From positions 310,001-374,000 of the forward strand of contig JAHJEO010000018.1 of NCBI GenBank assembly GCA_018825305.1: a DNA stretch of 64,000 bases, in the 5' to 3' direction. The stretch comes from Gammaproteobacteria bacterium. GTDB lineage: Bacteria; Pseudomonadota; Gammaproteobacteria; Burkholderiales; Rhodocyclaceae. Each line of letters begins with the position of its first letter. Position 1 is the first letter of the stretch. The notes below the pieces were generated by a model. That model did not search any database. It had not been told where the DNA came from and worked only from the letters and a program-made list of their open reading frames with translations. Positions 10,982 through 19,782 of this stretch are shown here, in pieces. Both the position numbers and the translations under genes were made by a program.

Positions 10982-13003
10982 ATGAAATCCCTCTATCTGA
11001 TCATCCCCTTCGCGCCGTTGCTGGGCGCCATCGTGGCCGGATTCTTCGGCCGCGCCATCGGCCGCGCCGGCGCGCACTGGGTGACCAGCATCGGCGTCGC
11101 CATTTCCTTGGTCTGTTCGGTACTTGTGTTCCGGGACGTGATGGCCGGCAACACCTTCAACGGTGCGCTCTACACCTGGCTGGAGTCGGGCGGCCTCAGT
11201 TTCGAGATCGGCTTCCTCATCGACAAGCTGACCGCGATCATGATGATCGTCGTCACCTTCGTCTCGCTGATGGTGCATGTCTACACCATCGGCTACATGG
11301 CGCATGACGAGGAAAACTGGCCGGCGGAAAGCCTGGCCCGCACCCACAGTTACCAGCGCTTTTTCAGCTACATTTCGCTGTTCACCTTCTCCATGCTGAT
11401 GCTGGTGATGAGCAACAACTTCGTCCAGCTCTTCTTCGGCTGGGAAGCCGTGGGCCTTGTCTCCTACCTGCTAATCGGCTTCTGGTGCAACCGGCCGACG
11501 GCCATCTACGCCAACCTCAAAGCCTTCCTGGTCAACCGCGTCGGCGATTTCGGTTTTCTGATCGGCATCGGCCTCATCGCCGCCTATGCCGGCTCGCTTG
11601 ACTATGTGACGGTCTTCGCCAAGGGCAAGGAACTCGCTGCGACTACGGTCGAACTGATTCCGGGTACCACCTGGGCGCTGATATCGGTGATCTGCATCGG
11701 CCTCTTCATCGGCGCCATGGGCAAGTCGGCACAGTTCCCGCTGCACGTCTGGCTGCCGGACTCGATGGAAGGCCCGACGCCGATCTCGGCGCTGATCCAC
11801 GCCGCCACCATGGTGACAGCCGGCATCTTCATGGTCTCGCGGATGTCGCCGCTGTTCGAACTATCCGAGGCTGCGCTGTCCTTCGTTATCGTCATCGGCG
11901 CCATTACGGCCTTGTTCATGGCGTTGATCGCCATCGTCCAGACCGACATCAAGCGCGTCGTCGCCTACTCGACACTTTCCCAACTCGGCTACATGACCGT
12001 GGCACTCGGCGCCTCGGCCTACTCGGTGGCGATTTTCCATCTGATGACCCACGCCTTTTTCAAGGCTGTGCTCTTCCTCGGTGCCGGTTCGGTCATCATC
12101 GCGATGCACCACGAGCAGGACATGCGCCGCATGGGCGGACTGCGCAAGTACATGCCCATCACCTACCTCACTGTTCTGATCGGCGCAATCGCCAATGCCG
12201 GCCTGCCGCCGTTTGCGGGCTTCTTCTCCAAGGAATCGATCATCGAGGCGGTGCATTTCTCGCAGATTCCCGGCGCCGGCTTTGCCTATGCTGCCTTGCT
12301 CGCTGGCGTATTCATCGGCGGCCTGTATTCGTTCCGACTGGTGTTCTTCGCCTTCCATGGCGAAGAGCGCTTCCGCCACGCCGGTGCGCATCACGGCGAC
12401 CACGGCGACCATGGCCACGGCCATCATGTCGAACCGCACGAGTCGCCCAAGGTTGTGACTGTGCCCTTGATCCTGCTCGCCATTCCGGCCATTGCGTCGG
12501 GCTGGGTCATCGGGCCAATGCTCTTCGGCGGCTTTTTCGGCGACGCCATCGTGATCGCCCCGGAGCACGGCGCGCTGGCGCACATGAAGGAGAACTTCCA
12601 CGGCGTCTTCGGCATGATGACGCATGCCCTTGGTACCTTGCCGTTCTGGCTTGCCGTCGGCGGCGCTGCCACCGCATGGTTCCTCTACATCAAACGCCCC
12701 GACCTGCCGGCCGTAATCAAGGGACGCCTGGCGCCATTCGTCTGGGTGCTTGAAAAGAAATACGGTTTCGACGATTTCAACGACTGGTTTTTTGCCGGTG
12801 GCTCGCGCCTGCTGGGGCGTGGCCTCTGGAAGGGTGGCGACCAGACCCTGATCGACGGCATAGCGGTCAATGGCACGGCACGGCTGGTCGGGCGCTTTGC
12901 CGGCGTGGTGCGGCTACTCCAATCCGGCCATATTTACCAATACGCCTTCTCCATGATCATTGGCGTCTTCGTCCTGCTGACGCTTTGGCTGAACCGCAGT
13001 TGA
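10982..13003 (+). CDS. nuoL: NADH-quinone oxidoreductase subunit L
   Basis: NuoL is the distal antiporter-like proton pump with the long lateral helix. The 673-aa protein has the key glutamate in FFGWEAVGLVSYLL and the lysine in MGKSAQFPLHVWLPDSMEGP. A His/Gly/Asp-rich stretch at about residues 465-486 lies in a loop after the GGLYSFRLVFFAFHGEERF helix; it is low-complexity and probably not catalytic. nuoM follows after 25 bases. Confidence 0.97.
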   Translation: MKSLYLIIPFAPLLGAIVAGFFGRAIGRAGAHWVTSIGVAISLVCSVLVFRDVMAGNTFNGALYTWLESGGLSFEIGFLIDKLTAIMMIVVTFVSLMVHVYTIGYMAHDEENWPAESLARTHSYQRFFSYISLFTFSMLMLVMSNNFVQLFFGWEAVGLVSYLLIGFWCNRPTAIYANLKAFLVNRVGDFGFLIGIGLIAAYAGSLDYVTVFAKGKELAATTVELIPGTTWALISVICIGLFIGAMGKSAQFPLHVWLPDSMEGPTPISALIHAATMVTAGIFMVSRMSPLFELSEAALSFVIVIGAITALFMALIAIVQTDIKRVVAYSTLSQLGYMTVALGASAYSVAIFHLMTHAFFKAVLFLGAGSVIIAMHHEQDMRRMGGLRKYMPITYLTVLIGAIANAGLPPFAGFFSKESIIEAVHFSQIPGAGFAYAALLAGVFIGGLYSFRLVFFAFHGEERFRHAGAHHGDHGDHGHGHHVEPHESPKVVTVPLILLAIPAIASGWVIGPMLFGGFFGDAIVIAPEHGALAHMKENFHGVFGMMTHALGTLPFWLAVGGAATAWFLYIKRPDLPAVIKGRLAPFVWVLEKKYGFDDFNDWFFAGGSRLLGRGLWKGGDQTLIDGIAVNGTARLVGRFAGVVRLLQSGHIYQYAFSMIIGVFVLLTLWLNRS

Positions 13004-13028
13004 CGGACGCCAGGAAGAAAACAGACAG

Positions 13029-14504
13029 ATGAGTTCCAACCTGCTGAGCCTCGCAATCTGGCTGCCAATCGTCGGTGCCTTCGCCGTATTCGCGGTGGGC
13101 AGCGAACGCCGAAACATAATGCGCTGGCTGGCGCTCGCCGTCGCCGTCGCCGGTTTCCTCGTGACCCTGCCGCTGTATATCGGTTTCGACACGGCCCAGG
13201 CTGGCATGCAGTTCGTCGAGCAGGCGGCGTGGATTCCCCGCTTCAATGTGTCTTACTTCCTCGGCGTTGACGGCATTTCGGTGCTGTTCCTCCTGCTCAA
13301 TAGCTTCATCACGATACTTGTGGTGCTGGCCGGCTGGAGCGTGATCGAAGAGAAACAGGCGCAATACATGGGCGCCTTCCTCATCATGTCGGGCCTGATG
13401 AACGGCATCTTCTGCGCCCTCGATGCCGTGCTGTTCTACGTATTCTTCGAGGCCTCGCTGATTCCGATGTATTTGATCATCGGCGTTTGGGGTGGGCCCA
13501 ACCGCGTCTACGCCGCCTTCAAGTTCTTCCTGTACACGCTGCTCGGCTCCTTGCTGATGCTGATCGCGCTGATCTACCTGTTCCTTGCGTCCGGCGGCAG
13601 TTTCAACCTGCTCGAATGGCATCAGGTGAGACTCGAAATGACACCGCAGATTCTGCTGTTCGTCGCCTTCCTCGTCGCCTTCGCGGTGAAGGTGCCGATG
13701 TGGCCGGTACATACCTGGCTGCCCGATGCCCACGTCGAGGCGCCTACCGGCGGTTCCGTGGTGCTGGCGGCGATCATGCTCAAGCTCGGGGCCTACGGTT
13801 TCCTGCGGTTCTCCTTGCCGATCGCGCCCGACGCCAGCCAGTATCTGGCGCCGATGATGATTACGCTGTCGTTGATCGCGGTGGTCTATATCGGATTCGT
13901 TGCCCTGGTGCAGACCGACATGAAGAAGCTGGTCGCCTATTCGTCCATTTCGCACATGGGCTTCGTCACATTGGGCTTCTTCATCTTCAACCAGCTTGGC
14001 GTCGAGGGCGCGCTGGTGCAGATGATTTCCCACGGCTTCATCTCCGGGGCAATGTTCCTTTGCATTGGCGTTTTGTACGATCGCATGCACTCCCGCAACA
14101 TCGCCGATTACGGCGGTGTCGTGAACACCATGCCGAAGTTCGCCGCCCTGTTCCTGTTCTTCGCCATGGCCAATTCGGGCCTGCCGGCGACCTCCGGTTT
14201 TGTCGGTGAATTCATGGTGATTCTCGGCGCCATCAAGTTCAATTTCTGGGTCGGCTTCGCCGCTGCGACGACGCTGATCCTCGGCGCCGCCTACACACTG
14301 TGGATGTACAAACGCGTGGCGTTCGGCCCGATCGTCAACGATCATGTGCGGAGCCTCACGGACATCAACAGCCGCGAGCTGCTGGTTCTCGGACTGCTGG
14401 CGCTGGCCGTGCTGGCCATGGGCCTTTATCCTTTCCCCTTCACCGACGTCATGCATGCCTCGGTGGATAATCTGCTCAAGCACGTCGCGGTGAGCAAGCT
14501 CTAA
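13029..14504 (+). CDS. nuoM: NADH-quinone oxidoreductase subunit M
   Basis: NuoM is the middle antiporter-like proton pump. The 491-aa protein has 14 predicted helices, the conserved glutamate in FYVFFEASLIPMYL and the lysine-containing FAVKVPMWPVHTWLPDAHVEAP helix. The start ATG is preceded by AGGAAGAAAACAGAC, which contains a suitable ribosome site. nuoN follows after 15 bases. Confidence 0.97.
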   Translation: MSSNLLSLAIWLPIVGAFAVFAVGSERRNIMRWLALAVAVAGFLVTLPLYIGFDTAQAGMQFVEQAAWIPRFNVSYFLGVDGISVLFLLLNSFITILVVLAGWSVIEEKQAQYMGAFLIMSGLMNGIFCALDAVLFYVFFEASLIPMYLIIGVWGGPNRVYAAFKFFLYTLLGSLLMLIALIYLFLASGGSFNLLEWHQVRLEMTPQILLFVAFLVAFAVKVPMWPVHTWLPDAHVEAPTGGSVVLAAIMLKLGAYGFLRFSLPIAPDASQYLAPMMITLSLIAVVYIGFVALVQTDMKKLVAYSSISHMGFVTLGFFIFNQLGVEGALVQMISHGFISGAMFLCIGVLYDRMHSRNIADYGGVVNTMPKFAALFLFFAMANSGLPATSGFVGEFMVILGAIKFNFWVGFAAATTLILGAAYTLWMYKRVAFGPIVNDHVRSLTDINSRELLVLGLLALAVLAMGLYPFPFTDVMHASVDNLLKHVAVSKL

Positions 14505-14519
14505 GGCGCGCGAGACAAG

Positions 14520-15995
14520 ATGCTCCAGAACTTCGTCGTCCCCGACCTCTACCCTGCCGCGCCGGAGCTGTTTCTGGCGCTGATGATCTGCGTCATCCTG
14601 CTGGTGGATCTGTTCCTCGCCCAGTCGCGGCGCTGGATCACGTCCCTGATGACCATGTCGACCCTGATCGGCTGCGCTGCGATCACCTACGCCACGGCGG
14701 ATGGCCAGTCGGTGCTGACTTTCAGCAACATGTTCGTCGATGACCTGCTGGCCGACTTCCTCAAGCTGATGCTTTATTTCTCGGTGATGGTGGTTCTGGT
14801 CTACAGCCGGGATTACCTCGTGGCCCGCGGCCTCGATCGCGGCGAGTTCTATGTCCTGGTGCTGTGCGCCACGCTGGGCATGATGGTGATGATCTCGGCG
14901 GCACATCTGCTGTCCATCTATATCGGCCTCGAACTGCTGTCGCTGTCGCTTTATGCACTGGTGGCGATCGACCGTGACTCTTCGCGGGCTACCGAGGCGG
15001 CGATGAAGTACTTCGTTCTTGGCGCGCTGGCGTCCGGCCTGTTGCTCTACGGCATGTCGATGATCTATGGCGCAACGGGCACGCTGGAGATCGGTGGCAT
15101 TGCGCAATCCATCGCCATGGGCAGCGCCAACAAGACGGTGCTGGTATTCGGTCTGGTATTCCTCGTTTCCGGCATCGCCTTCAAGCTCGGTGCGGTGCCG
15201 TTTCACATGTGGATTCCGGACGTCTATCACGGTGCGCCAACGGCCATCACGCTGTTCATCGCTTCGGCGCCGAAACTGGCCGCATTCGCCATGACGCTGC
15301 GCCTGCTGGTATATGGCTTGTTCGAAATGGCCCACCACTGGCAGGTCATGCTGATGATCATGGCGGTGCTGTCGATTGCGCTGGGTAATCTCGCCGCCAT
15401 CGCCCAGACCAACATCAAGCGCATGCTGGCCTACTCGGCTATCGCACACATGGGATTCATGTTGCTGGCACTCATGAGCGGCGTCGTCGGCGAAGACCGC
15501 CACTTCATGATCAACGCCTACAGCTCCGCGATGTACTACGTCGTCGCCTACGTGCTGATGTCGCTGGGATCCTTCGGAATGATTCTGCTGCTGTCGCGCG
15601 CTGGCTACGAAGCGGAAAATCTGGAGGATTTCAAGGGCCTTAATCGCCGTAGCCCGTGGTTCGCCGCGGTGATGATGATCTTGATGTTCTCGATGGCCGG
15701 CATTCCCTTCTTCATCGGATTCTTCGCCAAGTTCTCGGTACTGCTCGCCGCCGTCGATGCCGGGCATGTCGCCATAGCGGTGTTTGCGGTGATGTTTTCG
15801 CTGGTCGGCGCGTTCTACTACCTGCGCGTGGTCAAGCTGATGTACTTCGATGCGCCGACCGACGCCGCCCCGATTACCGCCTCGCTCGACATGCGCATAG
15901 TCTTGTCGGCCAATGGTGTCGCGGTGGCACTGTTCGGGATGTTCCCGCAGGCCATCATGTCCCTGTGCACCTACGCCCTCGTGCGCTCCATGTGA
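14520..15995 (+). CDS. nuoN: NADH-quinone oxidoreductase subunit N
   Basis: NuoN is the third antiporter-like proton pump and closes the nuo gene set. The 491-aa protein contains [17 protein letters not shown] with the key glutamate and [20 protein letters not shown] with the lysine. The Nudix gene downstream begins only 10 bases after the stop and is probably co-transcribed. Confidence 0.97.
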   Translation: MLQNFVVPDLYPAAPELFLALMICVILLVDLFLAQSRRWITSLMTMSTLIGCAAITYATADGQSVLTFSNMFVDDLLADFLKLMLYFSVMVVLVYSRDYLVARGLDRGEFYVLVLCATLGMMVMISAAHLLSIYIGLELLSLSLYALVAIDRDSSRATEAAMKYFVLGALASGLLLYGMSMIYGATGTLEIGGIAQSIAMGSANKTVLVFGLVFLVSGIAFKLGAVPFHMWIPDVYHGAPTAITLFIASAPKLAAFAMTLRLLVYGLFEMAHHWQVMLMIMAVLSIALGNLAAIAQTNIKRMLAYSAIAHMGFMLLALMSGVVGEDRHFMINAYSSAMYYVVAYVLMSLGSFGMILLLSRAGYEAENLEDFKGLNRRSPWFAAVMMILMFSMAGIPFFIGFFAKFSVLLAAVDAGHVAIAVFAVMFSLVGAFYYLRVVKLMYFDAPTDAAPITASLDMRIVLSANGVAVALFGMFPQAIMSLCTYALVRSM

Positions 15996-16005
15996 CGGCT
16001 GCTCC

Positions 16006-16566
16006 GTGGACGATCACCTGATCGAAGAGGTCATCGCCAGCGAAGAGGTATTCAAAGGCAAACTACTGCATATCCGCTCCGACCGCGTGCGGTTGCCAAA
16101 TGGTGGCGAGAGCATCCGCGAGGTGGTGGAGCATCCGGGAGCGGTTTTGGTAATTGCGGTCCTTGAGAACGGCAAGCTGCTGTTCGAGCGACAGTATCGC
16201 CATCCATTGCGGCAGGTTTTTCTGGAGCTTCCAGCCGGCAAGATCGATGCCGGCGAGCATATTCTGGATACCGCGCGGCGGGAACTGCGCGAGGAAACCG
16301 GTTACAAGGCCAAAATCTGGCGGCACCTTGCCACTACGCACCCATGCATTGGCTACTCCGACGAGCACATCGAGATATTTATGGCTCATGGGCTTTCCTA
16401 CATCGGCCACGAACGCGATCAGGAAGAGTTTCTCGAGGTGATCGAGCTCTCCCTCGCCGATGCCATGGCGGCAATCCGCGATGGCGAAATCACCGATGGC
16501 AAGACCATCGTCGGCCTGCTCTGGGCGGAAAAGATTCTCTCGAATGTCTGGCCGCCGCCGGCCTGA
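16006..16566 (+). CDS. Nudix hydrolase, ADP-ribose pyrophosphatase-like
   Basis: This family hydrolyses ADP-ribose or related nucleotide sugars, a house-cleaning role linked to NAD turnover. The 186-aa protein has a full Nudix box: GKIDAGEHILDTARRELREE followed by TGY matches GX5EX7REUXEEXGU. I chose the GTG at 16006, 10 bases after nuoN, because the open frame upstream lies inside nuoN and would give a non-homologous N-terminus. This gene often follows nuoN in betaproteobacteria. Confidence 0.88.
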   Translation: MDDHLIEEVIASEEVFKGKLLHIRSDRVRLPNGGESIREVVEHPGAVLVIAVLENGKLLFERQYRHPLRQVFLELPAGKIDAGEHILDTARRELREETGYKAKIWRHLATTHPCIGYSDEHIEIFMAHGLSYIGHERDQEEFLEVIELSLADAMAAIRDGEITDGKTIVGLLWAEKILSNVWPPPA

Positions 16567-16619
16567 GCCACGGCGGGCGGCGATTCGGCTACCATGCTGG
16601 GCATGATCAGGAGACCTGC

Positions 16620-17843
16620 ATGAACGCTGCGGCCCGCCCGGCCGACGGCACCGAACTTGACGCCAGTGGCAACTACCGTCTAGACGCCCTTCACATCATC
16701 TCCGAGGTTTCGGCGAGCCTCGTAGACGAGGATGATGTCGAAGAGTTGCTCGGACGCTTCCTTGGCACGATGATCCGTCTGGCCAACGCCAGCGCCGGCG
16801 CGGTACGGGTGCTGACCTCGGACAGCCGCCACCTGCGGCTGGTTGGTGCGCGGGGCCTGCCGCCCGAGGTCGTCGAACGCGAGCGGCTGGTGCCGGTCGA
16901 CTGTGGCCACTGCGGCAGCGCCGTGCGGGACAACCACTCCCGCTACGAGATTGACCTCACCGTCTGTGCCGATCGCACCGGTCATGCCTATTTTGGCCGC
17001 GAATGCCAGGCGATGGTGGTGGTGCCATTGCGTTATCAGGGGCATCTGCTCGGCACCTACAATCTGTTCCTGCCGGATCGTTTCGAATTGCCGGAGGAAG
17101 TGGCGCTCCTGTTTCGCTCGATTGGCGAGCATTTGGGCATGGCCATGGAGAACGCGCGGCTGAAGCGCGAGAACCTTCGCATCACCCTGATGAACGAGCG
17201 CCAGATGATGGCAGCGGAAGTGCATGATTCGCTGGCTCAGACTCTGGCTTACATGAAGATGCGCATCGCCATGCTGCAGGATGCGCTGACCGATGCGGAG
17301 CAGGACAAGGCAAACCAATATGCGGGCGACCTCGGTCAGGCGCTGGACGAGGCCTACGCCCAGTTGCGGGAGTTGCTGTCGCAGTTCCGCAACCGCATGG
17401 ATCCGATGGGGTTGGTGCCTGCCGTCGCCGGCCTGGTAGCAAATTTCCGCGATCGCAATGGCATCGATCTCGACTATCACAATCGTGTCGCCGATTTCCG
17501 CCTTTCGGTGGATCAGGAAGCGCAGGTATTCTTCATCATCCAGGAAGCTTTGGCCAACGTCGCGCGCCATTCCGGAGCCACCAAGGCACGGCTGGTTTTC
17601 GAGGGTGCCGGCGACTACTATGTTGCAACCGTCGAAGACAACGGCCGGGGCGGGCAGGGGTTTTTCGCCATAGCCAATCGCACCAGTGGTTTCGAAGAAC
17701 ATCCAAAACTGCGCGATCATTTCGGCCTTACCATCATGCGCGAGCGCGCGCGTACCATCGGCGGTCGAGTGGAAGTTGCCAATCTGCCGGAAGGTGGCTT
17801 TCGCGTGCGCCTCACGTTCCCAGTACTTGCCGGCAGAGCCTGA
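16620..17843 (+). CDS. NarX/NreB-type soluble sensor histidine kinase
   Basis: The 407-aa protein has a GAF-like sensor domain (about residues 20-180), a HisKA_3 phosphoacceptor segment EVHDSLAQTLAYMKMRI (His near 203) and a C-terminal ATPase with EALANVARHSGA and a DNGRG box. No membrane helix is visible, so it senses a cytoplasmic signal. Four cysteines (CGHC, then C and C further on) sit in the GAF domain and could hold a metal, haem or iron-sulfur cluster, although this is inference. Its response regulator follows after 5 bases. Confidence 0.88.
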   Translation: MNAAARPADGTELDASGNYRLDALHIISEVSASLVDEDDVEELLGRFLGTMIRLANASAGAVRVLTSDSRHLRLVGARGLPPEVVERERLVPVDCGHCGSAVRDNHSRYEIDLTVCADRTGHAYFGRECQAMVVVPLRYQGHLLGTYNLFLPDRFELPEEVALLFRSIGEHLGMAMENARLKRENLRITLMNERQMMAAEVHDSLAQTLAYMKMRIAMLQDALTDAEQDKANQYAGDLGQALDEAYAQLRELLSQFRNRMDPMGLVPAVAGLVANFRDRNGIDLDYHNRVADFRLSVDQEAQVFFIIQEALANVARHSGATKARLVFEGAGDYYVATVEDNGRGGQGFFAIANRTSGFEEHPKLRDHFGLTIMRERARTIGGRVEVANLPEGGFRVRLTFPVLAGRA

Positions 17844-17848
17844 AGCAA

Positions 17849-18520
17849 ATGACAGAACACAAGCAAGCCTCCGTCCTGCTCGTCGATGACCACACCCTGT
17901 TTCGCAAGGGGCTGGCCGAGTTGCTGGAGCAGCGCGGCGACATCAATGTCGCCGGTATCGCCGGAAATGCCGACGATGCGATGCGCCTGCTGGCCGAGAC
18001 CCAGCCTGACGTCGTCATCACCGATCTGAACATGCCGCCCCACGGCGGGCTGGCGCTGCTGCGCCAGATTCGGGGCGAGGGCTGGAAGGGGCCGGTGCTG
18101 ATATTGACGGTGTCCGATGCCGAGGAGGATCTGGCCGGTGCGCTGCGCGCCGGTGCCCAGGGTTATCTGCTCAAGGACATGGAGCCGGACGACGTGGTCG
18201 ATGCGGTACAGCGTGCAGTGCGCGGCGAAACGGTGGTGGCGCCGGCGATGACGCTAAAGCTGGTGCATCTTCTGCAGGGGGGCGGTACGGCGGCCGATGA
18301 CAAGGCGGATGCGCTGAACCAGCTCACCGCTCGCGAGCGGGAGATTCTCGACTACCTGGCCCGGGGATTGTCGAACAAGGCGATCGCCCGATCACTCGAC
18401 ATCAGTCACGACACCGTCAAGCTGCACGTGCGCCATATTCTGTCCAAACTCAATTTGACCTCGCGCGTCGAGGCGGCGGTGTTCGTCATCGAACACAAGT
18501 CGGCGCAAGCCAAGAAGTAG
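17849..18520 (+). CDS. NarL/FixJ-family response regulator
   Basis: The 223-aa protein has a receiver domain with acidic pocket (VLLVDDH) and phosphoacceptor aspartate in VVITDLNMP, followed by a C-terminal LuxR-type helix-turn-helix (LTAREREILDYLARGLSNKAIARSL). It is the partner of the histidine kinase 5 bases upstream. Targets are not shown by the sequence; NarL-type pairs usually control respiratory genes, and the neighbouring nuo and dsr operons are candidates. Confidence 0.92.
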   Translation: MTEHKQASVLLVDDHTLFRKGLAELLEQRGDINVAGIAGNADDAMRLLAETQPDVVITDLNMPPHGGLALLRQIRGEGWKGPVLILTVSDAEEDLAGALRAGAQGYLLKDMEPDDVVDAVQRAVRGETVVAPAMTLKLVHLLQGGGTAADDKADALNQLTAREREILDYLARGLSNKAIARSLDISHDTVKLHVRHILSKLNLTSRVEAAVFVIEHKSAQAKK

Positions 18521-18545
18521 AAAAATCGGCGCTGGCGGGACGGCG
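18521..18545 (+). repeat. Dispersed short repeat, intergenic copy
   Basis: Directly after the response-regulator stop codon lies AAAAA followed by TCGGCGCTGGCGGGACGGCG. Near-identical copies occur in inverted orientation at 40130-40156 and 53723-53748, and in coding sequence at 8317 and 35042. The element holds no ORF and is too short for an insertion sequence. Confidence 0.65.
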
Positions 18546-18583
18546 CAGAACCTGAGTCCGCGACAGTCCCCGCAACCCGGCTC

Positions 18584-19363
18584 TCAATCGGGCTTGTCGG
18601 GCTTGAACCAGACCAGCTTGGGATGCAGCTTGACGACTTCGCCGACCATGATCAGCGTCGGTGCCTTGAGCTTCGCCTGCACCGCAAGTTCCGGCAGCGT
18701 GGTCAGGGTGCCGGTAACGACGCGGTGATTTCGGGTCGTGCCCTGCTGGATGATCGCGACCGGCCAGTCGGGCGGCAGCCCGTGCTTGATGAACTGCTCG
18801 CACAGATAGGGCAGGCCATGCAGCCCCATGTAGATGACGACCGTCTGGCGTCGTCGCGCCAGGCCTTCCCAGTCTAGATTCATGGTGCCGTCACGGAGGT
18901 GCCCGGTGACGAACACGCAGGCCTGTGCGTAGTCGCGGTGGGTCAGCGGGATGCCGGCATAGGCGGCGACACCTGCCGCCGCGGTGATGCCCGGCACGAC
19001 CTCGAACGGAACGCCGTGGGCGAACAATGTCTCGACTTCCTCGCCGCCCCGACCGAAGGTGTAGGGGTCGCCGCCCTTGAGGCGCAACACGCTCTTGCCG
19101 GCCTGTGCCAGCTTCACCAGTAGCAGGTTGAGGTCGTCCTGGGGCAGCGCATGGTTGCCCCTCTCCTTGCCGGCATATATCCGCTCGGCGTCCGGACGGG
19201 CCAGGTCGAGAATATCCGGCGCGACCAGATTGTCGTAGACCAGCACATCAACTTCACCGATGAGGCGGGCGGCACGCTGGGTAAGAAGCTCGGGATCGCC
19301 GGGACCGGCACCGACCAGATAGACGGTACTGGGTTGCGCCGGAGGACGGGGTGTATGGCTCAT
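18584..19363 (-). CDS. cobA: Uroporphyrinogen-III C-methyltransferase (SUMT)
   Basis: SUMT adds two methyl groups from SAM to uroporphyrinogen III to make precorrin-2, the precursor of sirohaem and cobalamin. The 259-aa protein has the signatures [28 protein letters not shown] and [20 protein letters not shown]. No dehydrogenase/ferrochelatase domain is fused. Its place at the end of the dsr cluster suggests that it supplies sirohaem for DsrAB. The B12-dependent reductase elsewhere in the window also depends on precorrin-2. Confidence 0.93.
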   Translation of the reverse strand: MSHTPRPPAQPSTVYLVGAGPGDPELLTQRAARLIGEVDVLVYDNLVAPDILDLARPDAERIYAGKERGNHALPQDDLNLLLVKLAQAGKSVLRLKGGDPYTFGRGGEEVETLFAHGVPFEVVPGITAAAGVAAYAGIPLTHRDYAQACVFVTGHLRDGTMNLDWEGLARRRQTVVIYMGLHGLPYLCEQFIKHGLPPDWPVAIIQQGTTRNHRVVTGTLTTLPELAVQAKLKAPTLIMVGEVVKLHPKLVWFKPDKPD

Positions 19364-19392
19364 GTCGGAAAGTTCGCTAATGAAGGGGAGGG

Positions 19393-19782
19393 TCAGCCGC
19401 AGCCGCCACCACTACTACCACAGCCGCCGCTGCCGCAGCCGCCACCACGGTTGCTGCTGCCGCAGCCGGTGGCTGGTGGAGGAGCCGGCTCGTTGGGGTT
19501 GAAGAATACGAACTGGAATTCTCCCGGCTTGAGCTCGACGAAGTCAAGCATGGCACCGGCGAGCAGGTCCTGGCTGTGTGGGGCAATGAGCACCGTTACG
19601 CCGCTGCTCTCGACCTTGACGTCGTTCTCACGCTCTTCGTCAAAGCCCATGCCGTAGGCCAGTTCGCCGTCGTCGTCGATCTTGGCGGCAATGCGCAGGC
19701 CCAGTGTTTCGGCTTCGTCGCCCGGCTGGCTCTCGGCGGCACGGCGAATCTGCTCGGCGGCGGTTTCGGTTATTTTGAACAT
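19393..19782 (-). CDS. dsrR: DsrR-like A-type scaffold homologue with Cys/Gly-rich tail
   Basis: The 129-aa protein has the IscA/HesB fold ([15 protein letters not shown], then GLRIAAK, then [19 protein letters not shown]). Its position directly after dsrN matches DsrR of Allochromatium vinosum. The first cluster cysteine of IscA is replaced, as in DsrR, which is known not to carry a normal Fe-S cluster. Unusually, the last 25 residues form a Gly/Ser-rich tail with cysteines at 107, 116, 121 and 128. ATG 19782 is preferred to an upstream in-frame codon since it gives the family N-terminus. It overlaps the end of dsrN by 13 bases. Confidence 0.8.
   Translation of the reverse strand: MFKITETAAEQIRRAAESQPGDEAETLGLRIAAKIDDDGELAYGMGFDEERENDVKVESSGVTVLIAPHSQDLLAGAMLDFVELKPGEFQFVFFNPNEPAPPPATGCGSSNRGGGCGSGGCGSSGGGCG

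Noticed and set aside
12370-12440. His/Gly/Asp-rich stretch in nuoL as a sign of a frameshift or foreign insert
   Set aside because: The frame is uninterrupted and the segment falls in a loop after a conserved helix, where low-complexity His-rich inserts are known.
12957-15767. A 936-codon minus-strand open frame opposite nuoM and nuoN
   Set aside because: Its product is His/Asp/Gln/Arg-rich without family features and is the antisense shadow of two clear membrane-protein genes.
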